Assembly (NCBI RefSeq): GCF_000716675.1
Contig: NZ_JNXT01000010.1
Coordinates: forward strand, 79,674-143,673
Direction of reading: 5' to 3'
Length of the DNA: 64,000 nucleotides
Source: Streptomyces alboflavus
GTDB lineage: Bacteria > Actinomycetota > Actinomycetes > Streptomycetales > Streptomycetaceae
This document shows, one piece after another, positions 55,862 to 64,000 of the stretch; positions within the stretch are counted from its first letter, which is position 1, and every line of letters starts with the position of its first letter. The notes beneath the pieces were generated by a model. It saw only the letters and a list, made by a program, of their open reading frames with translations, was not told the origin of the DNA and ran no database searches. Made by a program: the position numbers and the translations under genes.

Positions 55862-56440
55862 GTGAGCGATGTGAGCGACGTGAGCGAAGCGGGCCCCATG
55901 GCCGACGCGCGCCCCAGGAACGACGCGGACGCCAGGAGCGTTCAAGGCCCGGCCGTCCGGCTGCGCGTCCCGACCGACGAGGACGCCTTCGTCTGGCACC
56001 GCCTCTTCGACGACCCGGAGGTCATGCAGTACGTCGGCGGCTGGAGCTCGGAGCGGTCCACGTACGAGGAGCTGACCGCACGCCAGCGCAGACACGACGC
56101 GGAACTCGGCTTCTGCCTGTGGACGTTGCTGGACCCCGAGGGCGATCCGGTGGGCTTCGCCGGCGCCATGCCGTGGCCCCGGGAGTGGGGGCCGACGGGC
56201 GAGATCGAGATCGGCTGGCGGCTCGCGCGCGCGGCGTGGGGGCACGGCTACGCGACCGCGGCGGCGCGCGCGACCCTGGAGCGGGTGCGGGCGGCGGGCG
56301 TGCGGTCGGTGGTCGCGATGATCGACATACGCAACGAACGGTCCATGGCGGTCGCGCGGCGCCTCGGCATGGAGCGGGCGGAGACGTTCACGTCGCCCAG
56401 CACGGGCGTGACGGCGTACTGCTACCGGCTCACGCTGTAG
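55862..56440 (+). CDS. GNAT acetyltransferase, RimJ/RimL type
   Basis: A 192-residue acetyltransferase. Typical elements are VRLRVPTDEDAFVWHRLFDDPEVMQYVGG, the acetyl-CoA loop RLARAAWGHGYATAAARA and IDIRNERSMAVARRLGMERAE, the last being the RimJ/RimL-type end. GAAGGG lies six bases before GTG 55862; ATG 55898 is a shorter option. Substrate could be a protein N-terminus, an aminoglycoside or a metabolite. Confidence 0.88.
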   Translation: MSDVSDVSEAGPMADARPRNDADARSVQGPAVRLRVPTDEDAFVWHRLFDDPEVMQYVGGWSSERSTYEELTARQRRHDAELGFCLWTLLDPEGDPVGFAGAMPWPREWGPTGEIEIGWRLARAAWGHGYATAAARATLERVRAAGVRSVVAMIDIRNERSMAVARRLGMERAETFTSPSTGVTAYCYRLTL

Positions 56441-56533
56441 CGCGCGCCCCGGCCGTGGCACGCCGCACCACGCGCCCCTCGGCCGGGGTTGCCCTCCCGC
56501 GTGCCGGAGTTACCCTTCCCCTACCGCTGGGGG

Positions 56534-56932
56534 GTGACGCCCGTGCTGAACACACCCGGGTCCGCCGGGCCGCCGGTGCGCGTACCGCGCTTCGTCGGGT
56601 TGATGGCGATGGACGCGCGCGAGACGGCCGCCGAGCACGGCGTGGTGCTGACGGCTCCGGACCGGCCCGGTTTCCGCGACCTGGTCCTCGACCACGTCGT
56701 ACGCCAGTACCCGCCGCCCGGCGCCCAGGTCCCGCGCGGAGCCGTCGTGACGGTGTGGTTCGACCTCGGGCCGCACGAGGGCGGGGGCGGCGCGGGCGTG
56801 CGCGAGCCGCGGCGCCCCGGGCCGCCGGGCGGCGGGTTGCGGCGGGAGCTGGACGAGCCGGGGCCGCCCGAGGTGAGCCTCGGGCAGTCCGAGGTGGGCG
56901 TCGGGACCGCGGGCGGCTCCGGAAGCAGCTGA
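56534..56932 (+). CDS. Small PASTA-domain protein
   Basis: About 132 residues. One PASTA-like repeat is visible at about residues 15-80: VRVPRFVGLMAMDARETAAEHGVVL followed by VVRQYPPPGAQVPRGAVVTVWFDLG. The rest is a Gly/Pro/Arg-rich tail. There is no signal peptide or membrane segment, which is odd since PASTA repeats usually bind wall peptides outside the cell. GGGGG overlaps the start region, so GTG 56534 and GTG 56543 are both possible. A hairpin begins at the stop codon. Confidence 0.72.
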   Translation: MTPVLNTPGSAGPPVRVPRFVGLMAMDARETAAEHGVVLTAPDRPGFRDLVLDHVVRQYPPPGAQVPRGAVVTVWFDLGPHEGGGGAGVREPRRPGPPGGGLRRELDEPGPPEVSLGQSEVGVGTAGGSGSS

Positions 56933-56964
56933 GGCGGCGCACGCCTGGGGGCGTGCGCCGCCTC
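56931..56964. terminator. Hairpin overlapping the PASTA gene stop
   Basis: GAGGCGGCGCACGCC (56931-56945) pairs perfectly with GGCGTGCGCCGCCTC (56950-56964) around TGGG. It includes two bases of the TGA and lies before the convergent gene end at 57047. Confidence 0.8.
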
Positions 56965-57046
56965 GATCTCCGTGCGCCGGAGCACGGTCCGGCGAGGTGC
57001 CGGTGGAGGTGCCGGTGGAGGTGACGGTGACGGTGCGGCCAGGTAC

Positions 57047-59995
57047 CTATCCGGTGAGGTGCCAGGTGTCCAGCGCCGTCTGGTGCGTCTTCGCGCCGTG
57101 CCCGGCGGGCCAGAAGTCCTCGCGCCAGGAGAGCTGGAGGGCGTACTCGGTGCCGTTGTCCGCGATGTAGCTGTGGTTGATCGCGTGGATCGTGCGGTCC
57201 GCGCGGTCCGTGTACGTGTACTCCCAGACCGCGGCCTCGTGCCCCTGGAAGGTGGTGTGCGCAAGCCGCAGGCGCCGGTAGTCCGACTTGTCCGGGTCCT
57301 TCTTGGCGTGCACCTCCATGTTCTTCATGTTCCCGTACGAGGTGTAGTCGGCGCTGTCGATGACGCCGATCTGGAAGTTCTCCGGGCCGGTCAGGCCTGC
57401 GTACGTGACCTGGGTCGGGTTGTCGCCGCGCTCGCGGCTCCAGCCGCCGGGCACGGCGAACGAGAAGCCCTTCACGTCGTTCACCCGCGCCGAACCGGCG
57501 GGCACGGGCACGTCGTCAGTGCTGTCGTCCGACCCGCCGCCCGTGTTCCCGGCCGAACTCCCGCCCGTGCTCCCCGCCGTGGTCCCTTCCGTGCCGCCGG
57601 TGCCCGTCGTCGGGTCGGGCGTCGAGGGGCCGACGGGGTCGCCGGTGGGCTCCTCCGAGCCGGTCGGCGGGACGGTCTCGTCTTCGGTGCGGCTCACGGC
57701 CGGTCTTTCGTCCTTGCCCTTGGCGTCGTCCTTGCCGTCGTCGTCCTGCCAGAGCAGCAGACCGGCCGCGGTGCCGCCGCCGATGACGAGGGCGCCGACG
57801 AGCGTCGCCACCCAGACCCCCGTCCGCCCGCGCGGCCCACCGGAACCGGGCCGGGGCGCCCCCGGGTGGCCGATCTGGAAGGCGTGGGGGTCGTACGGGG
57901 TGGGGCCGTGGGGCGGGGTGCCGTGGGGCGGGGTGCCGTGCGGCGGCGTGCCCGGGGCCGGGGGCCCATGGACGGGGATGCCGCTCTGGGTCGGCGCGGC
58001 GTGCGGGTCGGGAACCGGCCCCGGACCACCACCAGGCCCACCCGGACCACCAGGCCCACCCGGACCGCCAGGACCGCCGGAGCCACCAGCCCCGTCCGAC
58101 CCACCAGCCCCACCAAACCCACCGGACCCGAACTGCCCACCGGAACCAGGCGGTCCACCGGACCCGGACGGCCCCGGCGGCCCGCCCACCCCACCGCCCT
58201 GCCCGGCCATCCGCACCAGCAGCGGCCCGACGACCAGCGCCCCTGCCACCCACAGCAGCCCGAAGAGCAGGACGTCCGGCAGGCTCACGCCGCCTTCGAG
58301 ACCGGCCGTGGCGGAGTCGCCGCCGTACCCGACCTCCTTCGCGGACGTCTCCACGCTGAAGCCGCCGATCGCGGCGAGCAGCAGGTACAGGCCGAAGAAG
58401 AGCCCTCCGGCCAGGATCTGCTCGCCCCGGCCCGCGCACCGGCGGGCGGCGAGCACGCCGATCGTCAGCGCGCACACCAGGCCGAGCGCCACCGCGCCCA
58501 CGACCGCACCGGAGTTGAACAGGTCACCCAGCTCGGAGAGCGCGAACGAGTGGCTCTCGGAGTTGTCGCCGTACGCCGAGCGCCGCCCGTCCGCCTCCGC
58601 CTGAAGCGGAGCGCCCCAGCCGACGCCGAGCGCCGCGATGCCGAGGTTCGGCAGCACGAGCAGCGCGACGAGGTACGGCGAGACGCCGGAGTCGCGCGCG
58701 TCGGACGCGTCGTTCAGATCGGGGATCTGGGTGAAGGCGAAGTAGCCGACGGCGGAGGCGAGAACGAGCACGATGGCGAGCGCGCGCAGCGTCACACCGG
58801 CCGCGCGCACGAACGACTGCGCGCCGGGGCGCGCGGCCAGCCAGTGCGTGAGGTCGTCGCGGTGCAGTACGGCGGCGGACACGACAAGGGCGAGCCCGAG
58901 CGCGCCGAGCATGGCGAGGAACGGGCCCGAGGACACCTCGACGTCCCGGATCTCCGGCTGCGCGAAGAGACCGAGCACCAGGACGCCCAGAGCCGTCAAC
59001 ACGCCCACCCGGACGGCCGCTTCGAGACCGGCCGTCGTACCGGGACCGCCGGTGCCGTACGCGGCGGCGCGGTGCCGCAGCCGCTGGTGGAGGACGCGTA
59101 CGCCGATGAGCAGCGCGAGGACGAACAGCGCCGTGACCGTCAGCGGGACCAGGTGCACCGACAGGGTGCCGTCGATCGCGGACTGGGACGACTCGGACGA
59201 CGGGTACGAGGACGAGCCGTCGTAGCCCCGCTCCTCGCGGCCGCTCAGCGTCACGTCGCCGCCCACGGCCTGGAGCGCCGCCGCGAGCGAGAGCCGCATC
59301 CGGTCGCCGAAGCCGACGACGATGTCGTCGCTCTCCTGGCCGTACGTGGGGATCGCGAGCCCCGCGGCGGTGATCAGCAACAGCGCGAGCGGCCAGAGCG
59401 CGGCCTGCGCGGCCCCGGCCCAGTCGCCCCGCACGGCCCGCCCGATGAAGGCGCCCACGGGTGAGGGCGTGGCGGGGCCCGCCGGCGGGGCGAGCGGGGG
59501 CGGGGTCAGCGGGGGCGCTGCCGGAGGCGGGGTGTGCGGCGGGGCCGCGGGAGCGGGAGCGGCGGCCGGGGGCGGAGGGGCGGCCGGGGGCGCCGGGGTC
59601 GCGGCGGGAGCGGGGGCCGCGGGTGCGCCGGGCGACTCGGGGGCTGGGGGAACCACCAGGGTCGCGGGGTGAGTTGCCGGGACTTCGGGCTCGTCGGCCG
59701 GGGGTGCCTTGTCGGTGCTGATGGCCTGTACGGCTTTCGCGGCCTTGTCGGCTTTCGCGGCCTCGTCGGCCTTGTCGGCCTCGTCGGCCTTCTCGGCTTC
59801 GTCTGCGATCTCGGCCTTGTCGGTACGGACGGGCTCATCGGCCTGGTCGGTGCTGACGGCTTCGTCGGAGGGAGCCTCGGACGGCACCGCATCCTCCGGC
59901 TCCGGGGGAACCGGTGTGCGTTCGCGCCCGCATCTCATGCAGAAGCGGGCCTCGTCGGGAGCTGGAGCCCCGCAGTCGGGGCAGTTCGACGCCAT
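57047..59995 (-). CDS. Large zinc-ribbon membrane protein, actinobacterial
   Basis: A 982-residue protein of unknown function. Order: a zinc ribbon at residues 1-24 (CPDCGAPAPDEARFCMRCG); an acidic repeat region with DKADEADKADEAAKAD; a 70-residue Ala/Pro stretch; a membrane region of about 10-11 hydrophobic segments from about residue 195 to 610; a Gly/Pro/Ser-rich linker with GGPGGPGGPGG and PPHGTPPHGT; one more membrane segment (VWVATLVGALVIGGGTAAGLLL); and an outer domain of about 140 residues starting near GFSFAVPGGWSRE, similar in style to extracellular domains of Streptomyces kinases. ACGGAG precedes ATG 59995. Possibly a sensor or transport protein. Confidence 0.75.
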   Translation of the reverse strand: MASNCPDCGAPAPDEARFCMRCGRERTPVPPEPEDAVPSEAPSDEAVSTDQADEPVRTDKAEIADEAEKADEADKADEAAKADKAAKAVQAISTDKAPPADEPEVPATHPATLVVPPAPESPGAPAAPAPAATPAPPAAPPPPAAAPAPAAPPHTPPPAAPPLTPPPLAPPAGPATPSPVGAFIGRAVRGDWAGAAQAALWPLALLLITAAGLAIPTYGQESDDIVVGFGDRMRLSLAAALQAVGGDVTLSGREERGYDGSSSYPSSESSQSAIDGTLSVHLVPLTVTALFVLALLIGVRVLHQRLRHRAAAYGTGGPGTTAGLEAAVRVGVLTALGVLVLGLFAQPEIRDVEVSSGPFLAMLGALGLALVVSAAVLHRDDLTHWLAARPGAQSFVRAAGVTLRALAIVLVLASAVGYFAFTQIPDLNDASDARDSGVSPYLVALLVLPNLGIAALGVGWGAPLQAEADGRRSAYGDNSESHSFALSELGDLFNSGAVVGAVALGLVCALTIGVLAARRCAGRGEQILAGGLFFGLYLLLAAIGGFSVETSAKEVGYGGDSATAGLEGGVSLPDVLLFGLLWVAGALVVGPLLVRMAGQGGGVGGPPGPSGSGGPPGSGGQFGSGGFGGAGGSDGAGGSGGPGGPGGPGGPGGPGGGPGPVPDPHAAPTQSGIPVHGPPAPGTPPHGTPPHGTPPHGPTPYDPHAFQIGHPGAPRPGSGGPRGRTGVWVATLVGALVIGGGTAAGLLLWQDDDGKDDAKGKDERPAVSRTEDETVPPTGSEEPTGDPVGPSTPDPTTGTGGTEGTTAGSTGGSSAGNTGGGSDDSTDDVPVPAGSARVNDVKGFSFAVPGGWSRERGDNPTQVTYAGLTGPENFQIGVIDSADYTSYGNMKNMEVHAKKDPDKSDYRRLRLAHTTFQGHEAAVWEYTYTDRADRTIHAINHSYIADNGTEYALQLSWREDFWPAGHGAKTHQTALDTWHLTG

Positions 59996-60141
59996 CGGGA
60001 CGCTCCGTTATGGGGAGATATATCAGGGGACGTGATCGGCGTGTGCCGACCGTCACGCCCCGACCACGGCAAGTGGCCGGGACATATCAACTGACACATC
60101 TTCTCCGGCGAACGGTTCCCGTCAACTCCCCGGCGAAATGG

Positions 60142-60837
60142 CTAGTTCGCCTTGAACCCCCGGTGCAGCGCGACCACTCCCCCGGTGAGGTTCCGGTGGG
60201 CCACCTTCGACCAGCCCGCGTCCTGCAACAGGGCGGCGAGTTCGGTCTGGTTGGGCCAGGAGCGGATGGACTCGGCGAGGTAGACGTACGCGTCCGGGTT
60301 GGTGCAGACCGTGCGCGCGACGGGCGGCAGGGCGCGCATCAGGTACTCGATGTAGACCGTGCGGAACGGACCCCACGTGGGCTCGGAGAACTCGCAGATG
60401 ACGACGCGTCCGCCGGGGCGGGTCACGCGGTGCATCTCGCGCAGCGCGGCGCCGGTGTCCTGGACGTTGCGCAGGCCGAAGGAGATCGTGACGGCGTCGA
60501 AGGTGTCGTCCTTGAAGGGCAGCTTCATCGCGTCGCCCGCGGTGAACGGCATCCAGGGGTGGCGCTGCTTGCCGACGCTCAGCATCCCGAGCGAGAAGTC
60601 GCACGGGACGACGTACGCGCCCGCCTGCGCGAAGGGCTGCGAGGAGGTGGCGGTGCCCGCGGCGAGGTCGAGGATCTTCTGCGCGGGGCGCGCGTCGACC
60701 GCCTGCGCGACCGCCTTGCGCCAGAGGCGGGCCTGGCCGAGCGAGATCACGTCGTTGGTCAGGTCGTACCGTTCCGCCACGTCGTCGAACATCGAGGCGA
60801 CTTCGTGCGGCTGCTTGTCCAAGGAGGCTCGGGTCAC
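60142..60837 (-). CDS. menG: Demethylmenaquinone methyltransferase
   Basis: A 231-residue SAM-dependent C-methyltransferase of the UbiE/MenG group, the last step of menaquinone formation. [14 protein letters not shown] is the SAM motif [11 protein letters not shown] motif II region, and [15 protein letters not shown] with [19 protein letters not shown] are MenG hallmarks. GTG 60837 matches the N-terminus expected for Streptomyces ([17 protein letters not shown]); ATG 60846 would add three residues. A hairpin repeat (60973-60990) lies upstream. Confidence 0.94.
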   Translation of the reverse strand: MTRASLDKQPHEVASMFDDVAERYDLTNDVISLGQARLWRKAVAQAVDARPAQKILDLAAGTATSSQPFAQAGAYVVPCDFSLGMLSVGKQRHPWMPFTAGDAMKLPFKDDTFDAVTISFGLRNVQDTGAALREMHRVTRPGGRVVICEFSEPTWGPFRTVYIEYLMRALPPVARTVCTNPDAYVYLAESIRSWPNQTELAALLQDAGWSKVAHRNLTGGVVALHRGFKAN

Positions 60838-60958
60838 GGGGACCATTGTGTCAGGGGTTGCCCTGGTCCAGGGCGGTGGGCTGCGCCTGCGGCGGGCTGT
60901 TCGCGGGGGCGTCTGCCGTGTTCGGGGTCCTGGCGGGTGCGGGTTCGTTTCTGGTTGC

Positions 60959-60990
60959 TCGCGCAGTTCCCCGCGCCCCTTACGGGGCGC
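60959..60990. terminator. Hairpin repeat, second copy
   Basis: GCGCCCC (60973-60979) pairs with GGGGCGC (60984-60990) around TTAC. The preceding TCGCGCAGTTCCCC is the same as at 4767-4780. It lies 17 bases after the stop of the gene at 61007 on the minus strand, so it probably terminates that operon. Confidence 0.65.
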
Positions 60991-61006
60991 CACCTTGCCC
61001 CTTGCC

Positions 61007-61546
61007 TCAGCGGCGCCGGTACACCAGGCGGCCGCCGATCGCCGTCGCCAGGCAGGTGCCGTCGGGGGTCAGCACGGCAAAGTCCGCTTCTCCCCCGGCC
61101 CGAGGTGGGGCCACCGGGCGGTCGCGGAGCCCCGAGCGCACGACGGCCGTGCGGACCGCGGGGTGGGTGAACGGGCCCGCCAGTGCCGTGGTGCCCGTCG
61201 CGAGCAGGCGTTGGACGCCCCGCCGCGCGCTCGCGCCCCAGCGGGTGTCCGTCATGTCCAGGGCGGCGAGGGCGGGGCCGGTCAGCGGCTCCGTGCCGAG
61301 GGTGTCGGCCTCGCGGGGGTCGGGCCAGTACGCCGACTCCAGGAGGGCGACGGCGTCGGGCTCGAAGCGGCCGGGGGTCAGGATTCCGTCGCCCCAGTCG
61401 CGGACGCGGGCCCGCTCGCCGTAGGCGGCGAGCAGGTCCTCGTACGGGCCGATCGCCGCGAAGCGGGTGCCGTCGACGACGGCGGCGTGCCCGAGGGCGA
61501 CGTCCTCGGACGGCCCGACTCCGCGCACCCGGTGAAGCGTCAGCAA
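61007..61546 (-). CDS. Degenerate amidohydrolase-like protein next to mqnC
   Basis: A 179-residue protein. The N-terminus ([23 protein letters not shown]) and the C-terminus ([24 protein letters not shown]) match the composite beta domain of amidohydrolases such as imidazolonepropionase and aminodeoxyfutalosine deaminase. The part between, [16 protein letters not shown], stands where the metal-binding HxH strand should be, and no such histidines are present. Most of the TIM barrel is missing. It follows mqnC by seven bases, so it is in the futalosine operon. TTG 61546 is the frame start; GTG 61528 is possible. Confidence 0.7.
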   Translation of the reverse strand: MLTLHRVRGVGPSEDVALGHAAVVDGTRFAAIGPYEDLLAAYGERARVRDWGDGILTPGRFEPDAVALLESAYWPDPREADTLGTEPLTGPALAALDMTDTRWGASARRGVQRLLATGTTALAGPFTHPAVRTAVVRSGLRDRPVAPPRAGGEADFAVLTPDGTCLATAIGGRLVYRRR

Positions 61547-61553
61547 GGGGAGC

Positions 61554-62753
61554 TCAGTTGGCCGCGAGGAGCTTGAGCTCCGGGTGGGCCGTGCCGCCCT
61601 CGATCGCGGTGGAGGAGATGTGCGAGGCGACGCGGGCGTCGACGGGGTCGTTCGCCGGGTCGTCGTGGACGACGAGGTGCTCGTACGTGGTGGCGCGCTG
61701 GGCCGGGACCCGGTCCGCCGTACGGATCATGTCGATCATCTCGGCCAGGTTGGAGCGGTGCTTGGCACCGGCCGAGGAGACCACGTTCTCCTCCAGCATG
61801 ACCGAGCCGAGGTCGTCCGCGCCGTAGTGCAGGGTGAGCTGGCCGGCCTCCTTGCCGGTGGTCAGCCAGGAGCCCTGGATGTGCGCGACGTTGTCGAGGA
61901 AGATCCGGGCGATCGCGATCATGCGCAGGTACTCGAAGATCGAGGCCTGCGTGCGGCCCTTCAGGTGGTTGTTCTCGGGCTGGTACGTGTACGGGATGAA
62001 GGCGCGGAAGCCGCCGGTCCGGTCCTGTACGTCGCGGATCATGCGCAGGTGCTCGATGCGCTCGGCGTTGGTCTCGCCGGTGCCCATGAGCATCGTGGAC
62101 GTCGACTCGACGCCGAGGCCGTGGGCCGTCTCCATGATCTCCAGCCAGCGCTCGCCGGACTCCTTGAGCGGGGCGATGGCCTTGCGGGGGCGCTCGGGCA
62201 GCAGCTCGGCGCCGGCGCCCGCGAAGGAGTCGAGCCCGGCGGCGTTGATCCGCTGGATCGCCTCCTCCACCGTGACCTTGGAGATGCGGGCCATGTGCTC
62301 GACCTCGGACGCGCCGAGGGAGTGGATGACCAGCTGCGGGAAGTCCTTCTTGATGGCGCTGAAGTGGTGCTCGTAGTACTCGACGCCGAAGTCCGGGTGG
62401 TGGCCGCCCTGGAACATGATCTGCGTGCCGCCGAGTTCGACGGTCTCCGCGCAGCGGCGCAGGATGTCGTCGAGGTCGCGGGTCCAGCCCTTCTTGGTGT
62501 CCTTCGGGGCGGCGTAGAAGGCGCAGAACTTGCACGCCGTCACACAGACGTTCGTGTAGTTGATGTTCCGCTCGATGATGTACGTCGCGATGTGCTCGGT
62601 GCCCGCGTAGCGACGGCGGCGTACGGCGTCGGCGGCGGCGCCGAGCGCGTGCAGCGGGGCGTCGCGGTACAGGTCGAGCGCCTCTTCGGCACTGATCCGT
62701 CCGCCGGCGGCGGCGCGGTCGAGAACGGACTGAAGGTCGGCCTTCTCGGTCAC
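61554..62753 (-). CDS. mqnC: Cyclic dehypoxanthinyl futalosine synthase (MqnC)
   Basis: A 399-residue radical SAM enzyme that closes the ring of dehypoxanthine futalosine in the alternative menaquinone route. The cluster cysteines are in CVTACKFCAFY (CxxxCxxC). TQIMFQGGHHPDFGVEYYEHHF, SFAGAGAELLPERPR and FIPYTYQPENNHLKG are typical of MqnC. It shows that this organism makes menaquinone by the futalosine pathway. ATG 62753 begins the conserved protein. Confidence 0.95.
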   Translation of the reverse strand: MTEKADLQSVLDRAAAGGRISAEEALDLYRDAPLHALGAAADAVRRRRYAGTEHIATYIIERNINYTNVCVTACKFCAFYAAPKDTKKGWTRDLDDILRRCAETVELGGTQIMFQGGHHPDFGVEYYEHHFSAIKKDFPQLVIHSLGASEVEHMARISKVTVEEAIQRINAAGLDSFAGAGAELLPERPRKAIAPLKESGERWLEIMETAHGLGVESTSTMLMGTGETNAERIEHLRMIRDVQDRTGGFRAFIPYTYQPENNHLKGRTQASIFEYLRMIAIARIFLDNVAHIQGSWLTTGKEAGQLTLHYGADDLGSVMLEENVVSSAGAKHRSNLAEMIDMIRTADRVPAQRATTYEHLVVHDDPANDPVDARVASHISSTAIEGGTAHPELKLLAAN

Positions 62754-62841
62754 CGGGGCGTCCCTTTCGTAAGGTCCAAATGGGGCGGACAGATCCTCTT
62801 CAGCGTACGCCAGGCCCCTGGGCCTCTTGCCGGTGCGGGGG

Positions 62842-63573
62842 CTATGCCGCGTACGCCCCCAGCAGCAGCCCCGCGAAGGTGCCGCCCAGCAGGAACGGGC
62901 CGAACGCGATCGCCGTCCTGCGGCCCGCCTTGCGCACGGCGACGAGCCAGCCTCCGTACACGGCCGCGAAGACGAAGCCCGCGAACGTGCCGAGCAGCAG
63001 GACGCCCCAGCCGTACCAGCCCAGTACGGCGCCCAGGGCCACCGCGAGCTTCACGTCGCCGAACGCCATGCCGTTCGGATTGATCAGGAACAGCACGAAG
63101 TACCCGCCGCTCAGGACGAGCGCGCCGAGCCCCGCGGTGGTCCAGGAGCCGCCGTGCTCCGGCAGGGCGGCGGCGACGCCGAGCAGGGCGAGCGACGCGG
63201 CGCCCATCGGCAGGGTCAGGACGTCCGGCAGGCGCATCACGGCGAAGTCGACGGCCGCGAGGACGACGGCGGGCGGGGTGAGGAGCAGCCACACGGCGAG
63301 TTCTGGCCGGGGGCCCGTGGCGGTGGCGAGGGCTGCGCAGGCCGCGGTGGTGACGAGGGCGAGGAGCAGGGCGCGGGCCTTGCGGTACCCCTCGTGCCCG
63401 CAGCCGTCCGGCCAGGGGCCGAGCCAGCCCTTGACCTCGTGCTCGCCGCTCGGACAGCGGGTCTGCCACGGTTCGCCCGGGGGGACGGAGAACCGGTACG
63501 CGGCGCGCGGCAGCAGCAGGCCCGCGGCGGCGCCCCAGAGGACGGCCCCCACAACGATCAGGGTCTGCTGCAC
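62842..63573 (-). CDS. A24-family prepilin peptidase
   Basis: A 243-residue membrane protease with about seven hydrophobic segments. The two catalytic aspartates are in AAVDFAVMRLPDVLTLP and GMAFGDVKLAVALG. Cysteines in TRCPSGEHEV and DGCGHEGYRKA resemble the N-terminal methyltransferase-type zinc motif in reduced form. Such enzymes cut leader peptides of type IV or Tad pilins. No pilus gene is in the window. GTG 63573 starts the first hydrophobic segment; the ribosome binding site is weak. Confidence 0.88.
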   Translation of the reverse strand: MQQTLIVVGAVLWGAAAGLLLPRAAYRFSVPPGEPWQTRCPSGEHEVKGWLGPWPDGCGHEGYRKARALLLALVTTAACAALATATGPRPELAVWLLLTPPAVVLAAVDFAVMRLPDVLTLPMGAASLALLGVAAALPEHGGSWTTAGLGALVLSGGYFVLFLINPNGMAFGDVKLAVALGAVLGWYGWGVLLLGTFAGFVFAAVYGGWLVAVRKAGRRTAIAFGPFLLGGTFAGLLLGAYAA

Positions 63574-64000
63574 GGTGCGCTCCGCTTCGGGTTGGGGGGT
63601 GGGGGTGGGGAGTCTGCGGGCCGGTGGGTGGTGCCGCCGCTACCGCGGCGGATCCTCCCACCCGCCCACCCGTTCACCCTGGACCACAAGGTGAGCCGGG
63701 GGCAGCCGGGGTTGCCCCCGGGGGGACAGTTCCCCTCGGCCGGGCGGGCCGCCTGTCGTGGGGTTGGGGGCGGGGTGCCGTTGGGCGGGGTGCCGTTGGG
63801 CGGGGTGCCGTTGGGCGGGGCCCGGTGGCCGGGGCCCGGTGGCCGGGGCCCGGTGGCCGAGGCCCGTTGGGCGGGGCCCGGTGGCCGAGGCCCGGTGGCC
63901 GAGGCCCGGTGGCCGGGGCCCGTTGGGCGGGCTCCGCCGTTGGGCGGGCTCCGCCTTTGGGTGCCTGGGGGCCTGGAGGGTGAGCCGGGTCCCACAGCAA
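63574..64000. other. Repeat-filled end of the window
   Basis: No gene is called. Open frames on both strands are translations of the minisatellite (Ala/Pro/Arg or Gly/Ala) and may belong to a protein tail entering from beyond the window. Confidence 0.5.
63770..63955. repeat. 14/15-bp minisatellite
   Basis: Three copies of a 15-base unit (GGGGTGCCGTTGGGC) are followed by about ten copies of 14-15 base units of the form GGGGCCCGGTGGCC or GAGGCCCGTTGGGC. Several unit types alternate, as in an array grown by slippage. Confidence 0.8.

Noticed and set aside
63558..64000. Pro/Arg-rich open frames at the right edge
   Set aside because: They are translations of the minisatellite in several frames at once, which is what a repeat without coding constraint would give.

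Overview
This is a 64 kb piece of a high-GC actinobacterial chromosome, almost certainly Streptomyces. The signs are GTG starts with four-base stop/start overlaps, NarL-type two-component genes, many HxlR, MarR and AraC regulators, F420-type oxidoreductases, a complete 14-gene nuo operon and futalosine-route menaquinone genes. The gene order around kor, nuo, the P60 hydrolase, the geranylgeranyl-reductase-like gene, menG and mqnC is that of the conserved central part of Streptomyces chromosomes. I see no prophage, integrative element, insertion sequence, CRISPR array, tRNA or rRNA, and no biosynthetic cluster.

Region by region. 1-1400 holds the tail of a NarL-type histidine kinase and its response regulator, separated by a nested repeat. 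1727-4736 holds korA and korB (2-oxoacid:ferredoxin oxidoreductase). 4826-15866 is a run of small regulator/enzyme pairs: HxlR with a QorB-like reductase, RarD, an NmrA-like protein divergent from an AraC regulator, an MFS pump divergent from an HxlR regulator, a CGNR protein divergent from a VOC protein, a cupin divergent from a GlxA-type regulator, a GNAT enzyme and an LLM oxidoreductase. 16055-25410 holds envelope and secreted functions (a GT-C-like membrane protein, M28 aminopeptidase, FMN reductase, ABC exporter, LolA-like protein, CHRD protein) and the polyprenyl diphosphate synthase. 26002-34002 has a HAD phosphatase, questin-oxidase-like protein with MarR, a small secreted protein, a flavin monooxygenase, an ATP-grasp protein and fumarylacetoacetase, with two long gene-poor stretches carrying tandem repeats. 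34175-36202 is recQ.

36454-52606 is the nuoA-N operon, read right to left, mostly with 4-8 base overlaps and ended by a hairpin at 36380-36424. A site resembling the Rex redox operator lies 86 bp upstream of nuoA. 53497-63573 holds an NlpC/P60 hydrolase behind a possibly structured leader, a MenJ-like reductase, a GNAT enzyme, a PASTA protein, a 982-residue zinc-ribbon membrane protein, menG, a degenerate amidohydrolase-like gene, mqnC and a prepilin peptidase. The end of the window is a minisatellite.

The theme linking much of the window is respiration. KorAB makes reduced ferredoxin, complex I passes electrons to menaquinone, and the polyprenyl synthase, MqnC, MenG and the MenJ-like reductase make or modify that quinone. 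Around this core are self-contained regulator/enzyme pairs, several with clear palindromic operators. The least explained material is non-coding: long perfect palindromes, tandem repeats in gene-poor gaps, a leader whose Shine-Dalgarno is bulged out of a long helix, and repeat-encoded tails near the starts of several core proteins. I found no convincing new multi-gene system; the best leads are individual sites and odd single genes.
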